From DATKPC01 sp035524275 (GTDB taxonomy: Bacteria > Pseudomonadota > Gammaproteobacteria > Burkholderiales > Burkholderiaceae_F): 5,430 nucleotides of DNA. How positions within the stretch are numbered: the stretch's first letter is position 1; every line of letters begins with the position of its first letter. The stretch is taken from NCBI GenBank assembly GCA_035524275.1, contig DATKPC010000110.1, positions 1 to 5,430 on the forward strand, written 5' to 3'. The notes below the pieces were generated by a model. The model was not told where the DNA came from, ran no database searches, and saw nothing but the letters and a program-made list of their open reading frames with translations. Of this stretch, positions 1-5,430 are shown one piece after another. The translations under genes were made by a program, and so were the position numbers.

Positions 1-1
1 C

Positions 2-3000
2 GGCGCGCCGGTCGCGAGCGAGACGAGCTGCCGCTTCGTCTCGCGCGACGGCGCGCTGCTGTGGGTCAAGCCGACGCTGCGCCTGCTCAGCACCGTCGGC
101 GGCGGGCGCAGCTACCTGCTGGTGCTGGAGAACTTCACCGAGCGCAAGATCTTCGAGGAGCAGCTGCAGGTCGCGCTGCGCGACCAGCAGACGCTGCTGG
201 AGACGATGGCCGCCGGCGTCGTCCAGGCGGTCGACGGCAAGGTGCTGCTCGCGAACCGCGAATTCAGCCGCCTTTTCGGCTACCTCGGCGTCAACGTCAT
301 CGGCATGCCGCTCTGGGACCTGTGCCGCAGCGGCGCTCACGCGCGGCCGGCCGACGAGGTCTCCGGCCTGCCGGCGGTGCGCGCCGGCCAGACGACGAGC
401 GCCGAAGTGGTCCTGTTCCGCGCCGACGGCGAGCCGATCTGGTGTCTCGTCCATGCCCGCCCGATCGAGCGCGGCAGCCGCGGCGGCGACGCGCCGTCGA
501 ACGAGGCGATCTACACGTTCCAGGACGTCTCGGAGCTGAAGCGCCAGCGCGAGGCGCTCGCCGGCTCGCTGCTCGAATTGAACGTCGTGCTCGACGCCGC
601 GCCCGTCGGCGTCCTGCACCTCGACGAGGAGGCGCGGGTCCGCCGCGCGAACGCGCAGGCCCAGGAGGCCTTCGATGCCAGCTCGCGCCTGCTCGCCGGC
701 CGTCCCTTCGCGTCGTTCTTCGTCGTCGGCGGCGAGGCCGAGCAGATCCTGCGGGCGATCGCGCTTGCCGACGAGAACCACGCCCCGGCGTCGGCCGAGG
801 TGCGGTTGCTGGGCGTCGGCGGCGAGCCGTTCTGGGCGCTCGTGACGGCGCGCGCCATCGGCGCGCGCCCCGGCGGCTCGATCGTCACCGTCGTCAACAT
901 CAGCGATCGCCGGCGCGCCGACGAGCAGCTGCAGACGCTGCTGGCGGAAAGCCGGCTGCTCTTCGACACGGCCCTTGTCGGGCTGCTGTTCGTCCGCGAC
1001 GGCCGCGCCGTGCGCGCCAATGCCGCGATGGAGGACCTGCTCGGCTGCGAGCGCGGGACGCTCGCCGACCCGACGCCGCCGCTCGCGCAGCCGGCCGACA
1101 GCCTGCTCGCCTCCGGGCTCGCGCAGCACTACGACGAGATCGGCGAGCGCGGCGTCTGCGAATTCGAGTTCCAGATGCAGCGCCGCCGCGGCGACTCGAT
1201 CTGGGTCGCGGTCCAGGGCCGCGAAGTGAGCCGCCACCGGCCGGAGCTGGGCTACATCTTCGCCTTCGTCGACATCGACCAGCGCAAGCGCTCGGAGCGC
1301 GAGCTGCGCGCGGCGCTCGCGGAGCTGCAGCTGATCTTCGACAACGCGCTGGTCGCGATGACCTATGTGGCGGCCGATGTCGTCATCAAGGCCAATGCGG
1401 CCACCGAGCGCCTGTTCGGCCTCAGCCACGGGATCGGGATCGATCTCCCGGTGGCGTCGCTGTTCGCCGATCCCAAGGACTGGACGTCGATTCGCGCCGC
1501 GGCATCGGCCGCCGTGGCGGATCCCGATTCCGTTGCGCAGGCGAATTTCGAGTGCCTGATGCGCCGCGCCGATGGCGCCGCGTTCTGGTGCTCCGGAACC
1601 GCGCGGCCGATCGCGCGCGAGGCGCCGGGTCGCGGGATGATCGTGGCGTTCATGGACGTCGACCAGCGGCGCCGGTCGGAGGACGAGTTGCGCCGCGTCC
1701 AGAACCGGCTCGCGCTCGTCGTCGAGAACCTGCCGGTGATGGTCTCGGTGCGCGAAGCCGACAGCGGCAGGTTCATCAGCGTCAATCGCGCCGGCGAGAC
1801 GATCCTCGGGCTGGATCGCGACCGGATCGTCGGCCGGACGTGGCACGAGATCTACGGCCGGCGCTTTGCCGACCTCTTCGCGGAAATGGACCGGCAGGCG
1901 ATCGCCTCCGCGACGCAGATCGAGCGGCCGCGCGACGTGATGCTGCGCGCCGACGGGCGGACGCTGACGATCAACCAGCGCGTCGTGCCGCTGTTCGAGG
2001 ACGTCGGGCCCGAGCGCAAGGCGCGCTACGTGATGTCGATCATCGACGACCGCACCGAGGAGGTCCGCGCCGAGGCGGCGCTGCGCGAGACCGAGGCGCG
2101 CTTCCTGCAGTTCGCGGAGAACATCGACCAGATCGTCTTCATCGCGACGGCAGACCTGTCGCGGCTGTTCTACGTCAATGCGCGCTGCGCGCAGCTCACC
2201 GGGCTGCCGGCGGGGCCCCTGCTGGAGGACCCGGCCGGCGTGCTGGCGCACGTCGAGCCGGACGACGCGCGGCGCTTCCGGCGCGGACTGCCGCGGCTTC
2301 TCGCGGGGCTGCGCCGCCTGCGGCGCGCCGAGTTCTCGGCGCGGATCCGGCATCCGCTGCGCGGGCTGCGCCAGTTCAGCGTGCGCCTCGGGCCGGCGCG
2401 CATGTACGACGGCTCGATCAGCGTGTTCGGCATTGCCGACGACGTGACCGAACGCACCGCCGCGGAGCAGCAGCGCCTCGCCGACGCCGTCAAGCAGCGC
2501 GACGTGCTGGTGCGCGAGGTCCACCATCGGATCAAGAACAACCTGCACGGCGTCGCCGGCCTGCTGCAGCAGATGGCACAGGGCAAGCCGCAGCTGGAGC
2601 CGATGCTGAACGAGGTCGCGACGCAGATCCAGGCGATCGCGCAGGTCCACGGCCTGCAGCTCCACGGTTCGGGGACGCTGCCGATCCTCGGGCTGATCCA
2701 GGGCATATTCTCGAACCTGGGCGGCACGTTCGGCGCCGAGATCCGCCTCGATCCGCCGTCGCCGTCGCTGTGGCGCTGGGGTCTGCCGGAGGGCGAGGGC
2801 GTGCCGCTCGCGCTGGTGATCAACGAACTGGCGACCAATGCGATCAAGCACCGCGGGCGGCGCGACCAGGCGCTCGCCGTGCGCGTCGAGCCGCGCCCCG
2901 ACGGCGTGACGGTGCAGATCGAGAACCCGGGGGAACTCGACCCCTCGTTCGACCTCGCCCGCATCGCGTCGAGCCTTTCGGGGCTCGGCCTCGTGCGCGC

Positions 3001-3112
3001 GATGCTTCCGCGGCGCGGCGCGCGCCTGTCGATCGACCAGCACGGGGCGGTCGTCCGCACGCGCCTGGAGCTGTCGCCGCCGGCGATCCGCGAAGAGGGC
3101 GAGAAAGGATGA
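2..3112 (+). CDS. Multi-PAS cytoplasmic sensor histidine kinase, HisKA_2 family (5'-partial)
   Basis: The frame is open from the left edge, and its first codons encode the end of a PAS/PAC domain ('FTERK' near residue 45), so the true start is upstream and 1036 residues are visible. Six further PAS domains follow at about residues 64-182, 189-310, 317-430, 442-557, 567-690 and 699-823, each ending in a linker such as 'DVSELKR', 'NISDRRR', 'DIDQRKR', 'DVDQRRR' or 'DDVTERT'. Next comes the dimerisation/phosphoacceptor helix with 'EVHHRIKNNL'. The second His (residue 842, nt 2525-2527) aligns with the HWE-type phospho-His. The HATPase domain follows, with N-box 'NELATNAIKH' (Asn941, Asn946) and G2 box 'SGLGL' (around 994-998). 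The expected G1 Asp is replaced in 'ENPGELD'. No transmembrane segment is visible, so the sensed signal is probably cytoplasmic. Known relatives (PdtaS, EutW) phosphorylate ANTAR regulators, and one is encoded directly downstream. Kinase class is secure; the ligand is unknown. Confidence 0.95.
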   Translation, partial: GAPVASETSCRFVSRDGALLWVKPTLRLLSTVGGGRSYLLVLENFTERKIFEEQLQVALRDQQTLLETMAAGVVQAVDGKVLLANREFSRLFGYLGVNVIGMPLWDLCRSGAHARPADEVSGLPAVRAGQTTSAEVVLFRADGEPIWCLVHARPIERGSRGGDAPSNEAIYTFQDVSELKRQREALAGSLLELNVVLDAAPVGVLHLDEEARVRRANAQAQEAFDASSRLLAGRPFASFFVVGGEAEQILRAIALADENHAPASAEVRLLGVGGEPFWALVTARAIGARPGGSIVTVVNISDRRRADEQLQTLLAESRLLFDTALVGLLFVRDGRAVRANAAMEDLLGCERGTLADPTPPLAQPADSLLASGLAQHYDEIGERGVCEFEFQMQRRRGDSIWVAVQGREVSRHRPELGYIFAFVDIDQRKRSERELRAALAELQLIFDNALVAMTYVAADVVIKANAATERLFGLSHGIGIDLPVASLFADPKDWTSIRAAASAAVADPDSVAQANFECLMRRADGAAFWCSGTARPIAREAPGRGMIVAFMDVDQRRRSEDELRRVQNRLALVVENLPVMVSVREADSGRFISVNRAGETILGLDRDRIVGRTWHEIYGRRFADLFAEMDRQAIASATQIERPRDVMLRADGRTLTINQRVVPLFEDVGPERKARYVMSIIDDRTEEVRAEAALRETEARFLQFAENIDQIVFIATADLSRLFYVNARCAQLTGLPAGPLLEDPAGVLAHVEPDDARRFRRGLPRLLAGLRRLRRAEFSARIRHPLRGLRQFSVRLGPARMYDGSISVFGIADDVTERTAAEQQRLADAVKQRDVLVREVHHRIKNNLHGVAGLLQQMAQGKPQLEPMLNEVATQIQAIAQVHGLQLHGSGTLPILGLIQGIFSNLGGTFGAEIRLDPPSPSLWRWGLPEGEGVPLALVINELATNAIKHRGRRDQALAVRVEPRPDGVTVQIENPGELDPSFDLARIASSLSGLGLVRAMLPRRGARLSIDQHGAVVRTRLELSPPAIREEGEKG
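3104..3109 (+). promoter_or_regulatory. Ribosome binding site of the ANTAR regulator
   Basis: The purine-rich AAAGGA lies inside the end of the kinase gene, 8 nt before the ATG at 3118. An earlier in-frame ATG at 3109 overlaps this motif and would have no usable spacing, so the site favours the start at 3118. Its position at the end of the kinase frame fits translational coupling of the two genes. Confidence 0.6.
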
Positions 3113-3117
3113 ATCCG

Positions 3118-3717
3118 ATGAGCGACGACACGTCCACCCTCCTCGTCGTCGATGACGACCGGCTCGTCCTGGCGACCGTCGTGGCCGGATTGCGCCAGGC
3201 CGGATTCTCGGTGCTGGAAGCGGACAACGGCGACGACGCGATCCTGCTGGCGCGTCGCTACCGGCCGCGGCTGGCGATCCTCGACATGCGCATGGAGGGA
3301 AAATCGGGCCTCGACGTCGCGCGCTATCTCGCGGCGAACACGCAGACCGGGTTCATGTTCGTCTCCGCGTTCGGCGACAGCGAGATCGTCGAGGAGGCGA
3401 CGCGCCTCGGCGCGCTCGGCTACCTCGTGAAGCCGATCGACATCCGGCAGATCGTGCCGGCCGTGAACGCCGCGCTCGCGCGGCTCGCCGCACAGGCCGC
3501 CGACGCCGAGGCGGCGCCGCCGCCGGCGCGCGCGCCGCAGGAGCCGCGACGGCACGAGGCCATCGCGGTCGGCATCCTGATGGAACGCCTCCGCCTCGAC
3601 CAGGGCCGGGCGCTCGAGGCATTGCGGGCGCAGGCCCGCAGCGAGGGCATCGCCGTCGAGGCGCTCGCGGCGAGCATGGTCGACGCGGCGAACCGGCTCA
3701 ATTCGATCCCGCGCTGA
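3118..3717 (+). CDS. ANTAR-domain response regulator (receiver plus RNA-binding antiterminator)
   Basis: The 199-residue protein has a receiver domain at residues 7-122 with the acidic pair in 'VVDDDR' (Asp12/13), phosphoacceptor Asp56 in 'AILDMRMEGKSG', Ser83 in 'FVSAFGD' and Lys105 in 'YLVKPID'. An Ala/Pro-rich linker (about 124-143) leads to an ANTAR domain at about 146-196, recognised from 'EAIAVGILMERLRLD' followed by 'ALEALRAQAR' and the closing helix 'LAASMVDAANRLN'. ANTAR proteins bind paired RNA hairpins with six-base loops and stop a terminator from forming. Phosphorylation usually activates them by dimerisation. It lies 5 bp after the PAS/HisKA_2 kinase, its likely partner. The start at 3118 is preferred because of the AAAGGA site; the ATG at 3109, overlapping the kinase stop as ATGA, would add three residues. 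No DNA-binding domain is present. The target RNAs are not identifiable here. Confidence 0.95.
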   Translation: MSDDTSTLLVVDDDRLVLATVVAGLRQAGFSVLEADNGDDAILLARRYRPRLAILDMRMEGKSGLDVARYLAANTQTGFMFVSAFGDSEIVEEATRLGALGYLVKPIDIRQIVPAVNAALARLAAQAADAEAAPPPARAPQEPRRHEAIAVGILMERLRLDQGRALEALRAQARSEGIAVEALAASMVDAANRLNSIPR

Positions 3718-3848
3718 CCCTCTCCCCCGGCCCCTCTCCCGCTTCGCGGGCGAGGGGAGTCCCGGCGTCGGCCGGGTCGACGATGCTTGCCTTAGCGACG
3801 GCGAGGCTCCCCTCGCCCGCGAAGCGGGAGAGGGGCCGGGGGAGAGGG
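3718..3848. repeat. Perfect 42-bp inverted repeat of REP/BIME-like hairpins between convergent genes
   Basis: Arms at 3718-3759 and 3807-3848 are exact reverse complements over 42 bp, separated by 47 bp. Each arm is itself a hairpin: 12-bp stems with one mismatch and a 3-nt loop (3731-3742/3746-3757 and 3809-3820/3824-3835), built on CCCCTCTCCCGC. The spacer holds another perfect 6-bp stem, CCCGGC-gtcg-GCCGGG (3761-3776). The left arm starts at the base after the regulator's TGA, and the right arm ends 9 bp before the kinase's stop on the other strand. CCCTCTCCC/GGGAGAGGG palindromes are widely scattered between genes of GC-rich proteobacteria, so this is probably an inserted repeat pair. No target-site duplication or transposase is visible. 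Confidence 0.85.
3718..3848. terminator. Possible bidirectional transcription terminator or 3'-end stabiliser
   Basis: The inverted repeat sits exactly where transcripts of the regulator and of the minus-strand kinase meet, and it can fold into very stable RNA structures in either direction. There is no run of T after any stem, so it is not a canonical intrinsic terminator. A role in Rho-dependent ending, RNA 3'-end protection or limiting convergent read-through is inferred from position and structure only. Confidence 0.4.
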
Positions 3849-3857
3849 CGTGCGCCC

Positions 3858-5165
3858 CTACCCCCGTCCCTCCCAGAGCGTGAAGGAGAACGTCGCGCCA
3901 CGCCCCGGTTCCGCCTGCGCCCAGACGCGGCCGCCGTGGCGGTGGACGATCCGCTGCACGGTCGCGAGGCCGACGCCCGTGCCGGGGAACTCGCGTTGCG
4001 CATGGAAGCGCTGGAACAGGCCGAAAAGCTTCTCCGCGAAGCGCATGTCGAAGCCCGCGCCGTTGTCGCGCACGAAGTAGACGGTCGCCCCGCGTTCCTC
4101 GGCGTATCCGAACTCGATCCGGGCAGGGTTCGCCTTCGCGGTGAACTTGAAGGCGTTGCCGAGCAGGTTCTGCAGCACGAGCTGCAGCAGGGTCCGGTCG
4201 CCGTCCGCGACGACGCCCGGCTCGATCTCGAACTGCACCGTGCGCGACGGCTCGGTGCGCGCGAGCTCCTCCGCCAGCTCGGAGGCCAGGCGTGAGAGGT
4301 CGACCCTTTCGCGCTGCAGTTCGCGGTTCGTCGTCCGCGACAGCGCGAGCAGCGTGTCGATCATCGAGTTCATCCGCTGGCCCGCGGCAACGATGCGCCG
4401 CAGGTGGTCGCGGCCGAGGTCGTCGAGCCGGCTGCCGTAGTCCTCCAGCACGATGTTCGCGAAGCCGTCGACGACGCGCAGCGGCGCCCTCAGGTCGTGC
4501 GACACCGAATGCGCGAAGCTGTCGAGATCCTTCACCGCCAGTTCCAGCTCGCGGGTCCGCTCCGACTGCTCCGCTTCCAGGTGCGCGATCCGCGCCGCCT
4601 GCCGGGCCGACGCGCCGGGGTCGACCGCGTCGCCCCCGGCAACGGCCGCCGCTTCGCGGCCGGTCCCGGCGAAGCCCAGGCATGCGCCGCCATCGTCCCA
4701 TAGCGGCGCCCCGCTGAGCAGCGCAACCCGCCCGTTGGCCAGCGGAACCGGCACGTCGAAGAAGGCGACGCGCGAGGACATGGCCGCCGCCAGTGCCGCG
4801 GGCGCCTTGGCCGCTTCCGCGCGCCGGGCCATCGCGGCGCCCGCCGACGGGTCTTCGGCAGGCCGGTTGCCGCCGGGTGCATCGCCGGCCGGTGGGCCGC
4901 CAAGCTGCCAGGATTCGCGACCGCGTAGCTCGGACCAGCGGGCGACGGTCGCCGGACGCCGACCGGGCCTGACGTCGAGCACGACGCCGGCCGCGTCGCT
5001 GCGCCAGAACCAGTCGGCGCTGACGTCAAGCTGCGTCCGGGACTCGAGCGCGGCCGCCGACTCCCGCCGCCGCACGCCGGCGGCGTAGGCGGCCACCGCC
5101 ACGAGCCCGCCGGCGACGAGGCCGAGGGCCAGGAGGAGGCCGGTGTTCAGGATCGAGGTTTCCAC
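3858..5165 (-). CDS. Membrane-anchored PAS sensor histidine kinase (HisKA/HATPase, phytochrome-type C-terminus)
   Basis: The 435-residue protein starts at GTG (5163-5165), the only plausible start between the upstream in-frame TAA at 5232-5234 and the conserved region; no clear ribosome binding site is seen. Residues 5-29 form one transmembrane helix, followed by 'RRRE'. Residues 42-172 look like a degenerate PAS domain: 'SADWFWRSD' at the front, 'GAPLWDDGG' and 'GFAGTGRE' at the back, and a Gly/Ala/Pro-rich middle (about 88-128). A coiled coil (186-215) leads to the H-box 'SHDLRAPLR' with phospho-His223. The ATPase domain has N-box 'QNLLGNAFKFT' (Asn337), G1 'DNGAGFDM' (Asp367), F-box 'FGLFQRFH' and G2 'GTGVGL' (395-400), all intact. 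Autophosphorylation and transfer to an unknown receiver are expected. It is convergent with the ANTAR operon and has no adjacent regulator in the window, so it is an orphan as far as can be seen. Confidence 0.95.
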   Translation of the reverse strand: METSILNTGLLLALGLVAGGLVAVAAYAAGVRRRESAAALESRTQLDVSADWFWRSDAAGVVLDVRPGRRPATVARWSELRGRESWQLGGPPAGDAPGGNRPAEDPSAGAAMARRAEAAKAPAALAAAMSSRVAFFDVPVPLANGRVALLSGAPLWDDGGACLGFAGTGREAAAVAGGDAVDPGASARQAARIAHLEAEQSERTRELELAVKDLDSFAHSVSHDLRAPLRVVDGFANIVLEDYGSRLDDLGRDHLRRIVAAGQRMNSMIDTLLALSRTTNRELQRERVDLSRLASELAEELARTEPSRTVQFEIEPGVVADGDRTLLQLVLQNLLGNAFKFTAKANPARIEFGYAEERGATVYFVRDNGAGFDMRFAEKLFGLFQRFHAQREFPGTGVGLATVQRIVHRHGGRVWAQAEPGRGATFSFTLWEGRG

Positions 5166-5234
5166 GCTAGCGGGTCGTGAAGCCTGATGCGCAGGCGCGG
5201 GCGGCGCGCTTCCGGTCGTCCGGACGAAAAGTTA

Positions 5235-5248
5235 GTGTGTGCATACAC
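5235..5248. promoter_or_regulatory. Candidate operator: 14-bp near-palindrome
   Basis: GTGTGTGCATACAC has GTGT/ACAC ends around a TGCA centre, with a single mismatched pair. It lies about 70 bp before the kinase start in an A/T-richer stretch, a usual place for a regulator site. No specific regulator family is recognised, and chance occurrence is possible. Confidence 0.25.
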
Positions 5249-5320
5249 CCGTTTGGAGGCCCGACAGAAGTCACGCTCCGCGGCGTATGGAAGATGACTG
5301 ACAAAGCAGGTCCTTTTCCG

Positions 5321-5377
5321 GCGGCGCCTCGCCGTCAAGTTGCGGCAAGGTTCGTCGAATTCACCGCAAGGCGCCGC
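5321..5377. repeat. Overlapping short inverted repeats
   Basis: GCGGCGCCT (5321-5329) is the reverse complement of AGGCGCCGC (5369-5377). Inside lies TTGCGG (5340-5345) matched by CCGCAA (5364-5369); the two right arms share base 5369, so the stems are mutually exclusive at that base. Such short GC-rich matches can be chance in this base composition. Confidence 0.3.
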
Positions 5378-5430
5378 TGGCCTGGACCGTCCTCGCCCGG
5401 CCACTTGGAACATCGCGCGGCATGGCTAAC

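Larger units (their letters stand above)
5166..5430. other. Leader/intergenic region upstream of the minus-strand kinase
   Basis: This 265-bp stretch has visibly more A/T than the genes and no reading frame with convincing protein features. It must hold the promoter of the minus-strand kinase, but I could not pick a convincing -35/-10 pair. It contains a 14-bp near-palindrome (5235-5248), a small perfect hairpin TCCGG-tcgt-CCGGA (5211-5224) in the presumed leader of the kinase mRNA, and two overlapping inverted repeats (5321-5377). An ATG at 5422-5424, 11 nt after GGAA (5407-5410), may start a rightward gene that continues outside the window. If so, the region is a divergent promoter region. 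Confidence 0.5.

Noticed and set aside
511..1020. Minus-strand open frame of 169 codons antisense to the PAS array
   Set aside because: It is Ser/Arg/Ala-rich with no recognisable motif, and it is fully covered by a well-supported gene on the other strand.
61..3108. Plus-strand frame in phase with the regulator, open for about 3 kb upstream of it
   Set aside because: Its translation is Arg/Ala/Pro-rich low-complexity sequence, while the overlapping frame encodes clear PAS, HisKA_2 and HATPase motifs. It is open only because GC-rich DNA has few stops.
3718..3848. CRISPR array or ANTAR target hairpin pair
   Set aside because: There are only two arms, in inverted rather than direct order, and the 3-nt loops are not the six-base A..G.. 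loops that ANTAR proteins bind.
3783..4295. Plus-strand open frame across the right repeat arm and the kinase C-terminus
   Set aside because: Its first part ('LPSPAKRERGRGRG') is the palindromic repeat read as protein, and the rest is antisense to the conserved ATPase domain.
2170..4701. Long minus-strand open frame of 843 codons
   Set aside because: It runs antisense to the kinase and regulator and out of phase across the membrane kinase gene, with Arg-rich composition and no domain. It is a shadow frame.
5230..5345. TTGACG- and TTGTCA-like boxes on the minus strand as kinase promoter -35 elements
   Set aside because: No acceptable -10 box lies 16-18 bp downstream of either, so no promoter was called.
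5147..5413. Minus-strand open frame of 88 codons upstream of the membrane kinase
   Set aside because: It overlaps the kinase start in another phase, has mixed Arg/Cys-rich composition, and shows neither the strong GC3 bias of the real genes nor any motif or good ribosome binding site.

Overview
The window is very GC-rich, uses almost only G/C-ending codons and is densely coding. Gene content (a multi-PAS kinase, an ANTAR regulator and a phytochrome-type kinase with a 'SHDLRAPLR' H-box) and a CCCTCTCCC-type intergenic palindrome suggest a high-GC proteobacterium. A betaproteobacterium (Burkholderiales or Rhodocyclales) is my best guess; it rests on style of sequence, not on a marker gene.

Layout. 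(1) 2-3112, plus strand: the 3' part of a large soluble sensor kinase. The gene enters from the left already open, so its start lies outside. In the window it carries the end of one PAS domain, six more PAS domains, a HisKA_2-type phosphoacceptor helix and an HATPase domain. (2) 3118-3717, plus strand: a 199-aa response regulator with a receiver domain and an ANTAR RNA-binding domain, almost certainly co-transcribed with the kinase (5-bp gap; an ATGA overlap if the earlier ATG is used). (3) 3718-3857: a short convergent intergenic stretch filled by a perfect 42-bp inverted repeat whose arms each fold into a hairpin. (4) 3858-5165, minus strand: an unrelated membrane-anchored histidine kinase (GTG start, one TM helix, degenerate PAS, HisKA, HATPase) with no regulator beside it in the window. 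(5) 5166-5430: a leader or intergenic region with small palindromes, no recognisable gene, and an ATG at the extreme right edge that may start a rightward gene.

How they work together. The kinase and regulator look like a PdtaS/PdtaR- or EutW/EutV-like system. The PAS array would sense cytoplasmic signals, the HisKA_2 kinase would phosphorylate Asp56 of the regulator, and the ANTAR domain would bind tandem hairpins in target mRNA leaders to prevent transcription termination. The target RNA and signal are not visible here. The second kinase is convergent and probably a separate unit. Nothing in the window amounts to a clearly new system. The most interesting points are the RNA-output pair with an unusually long PAS array, an atypical G1 box in its ATPase domain, a codon-usage patch over one PAS domain, and the perfect inverted repeat between the convergent genes.
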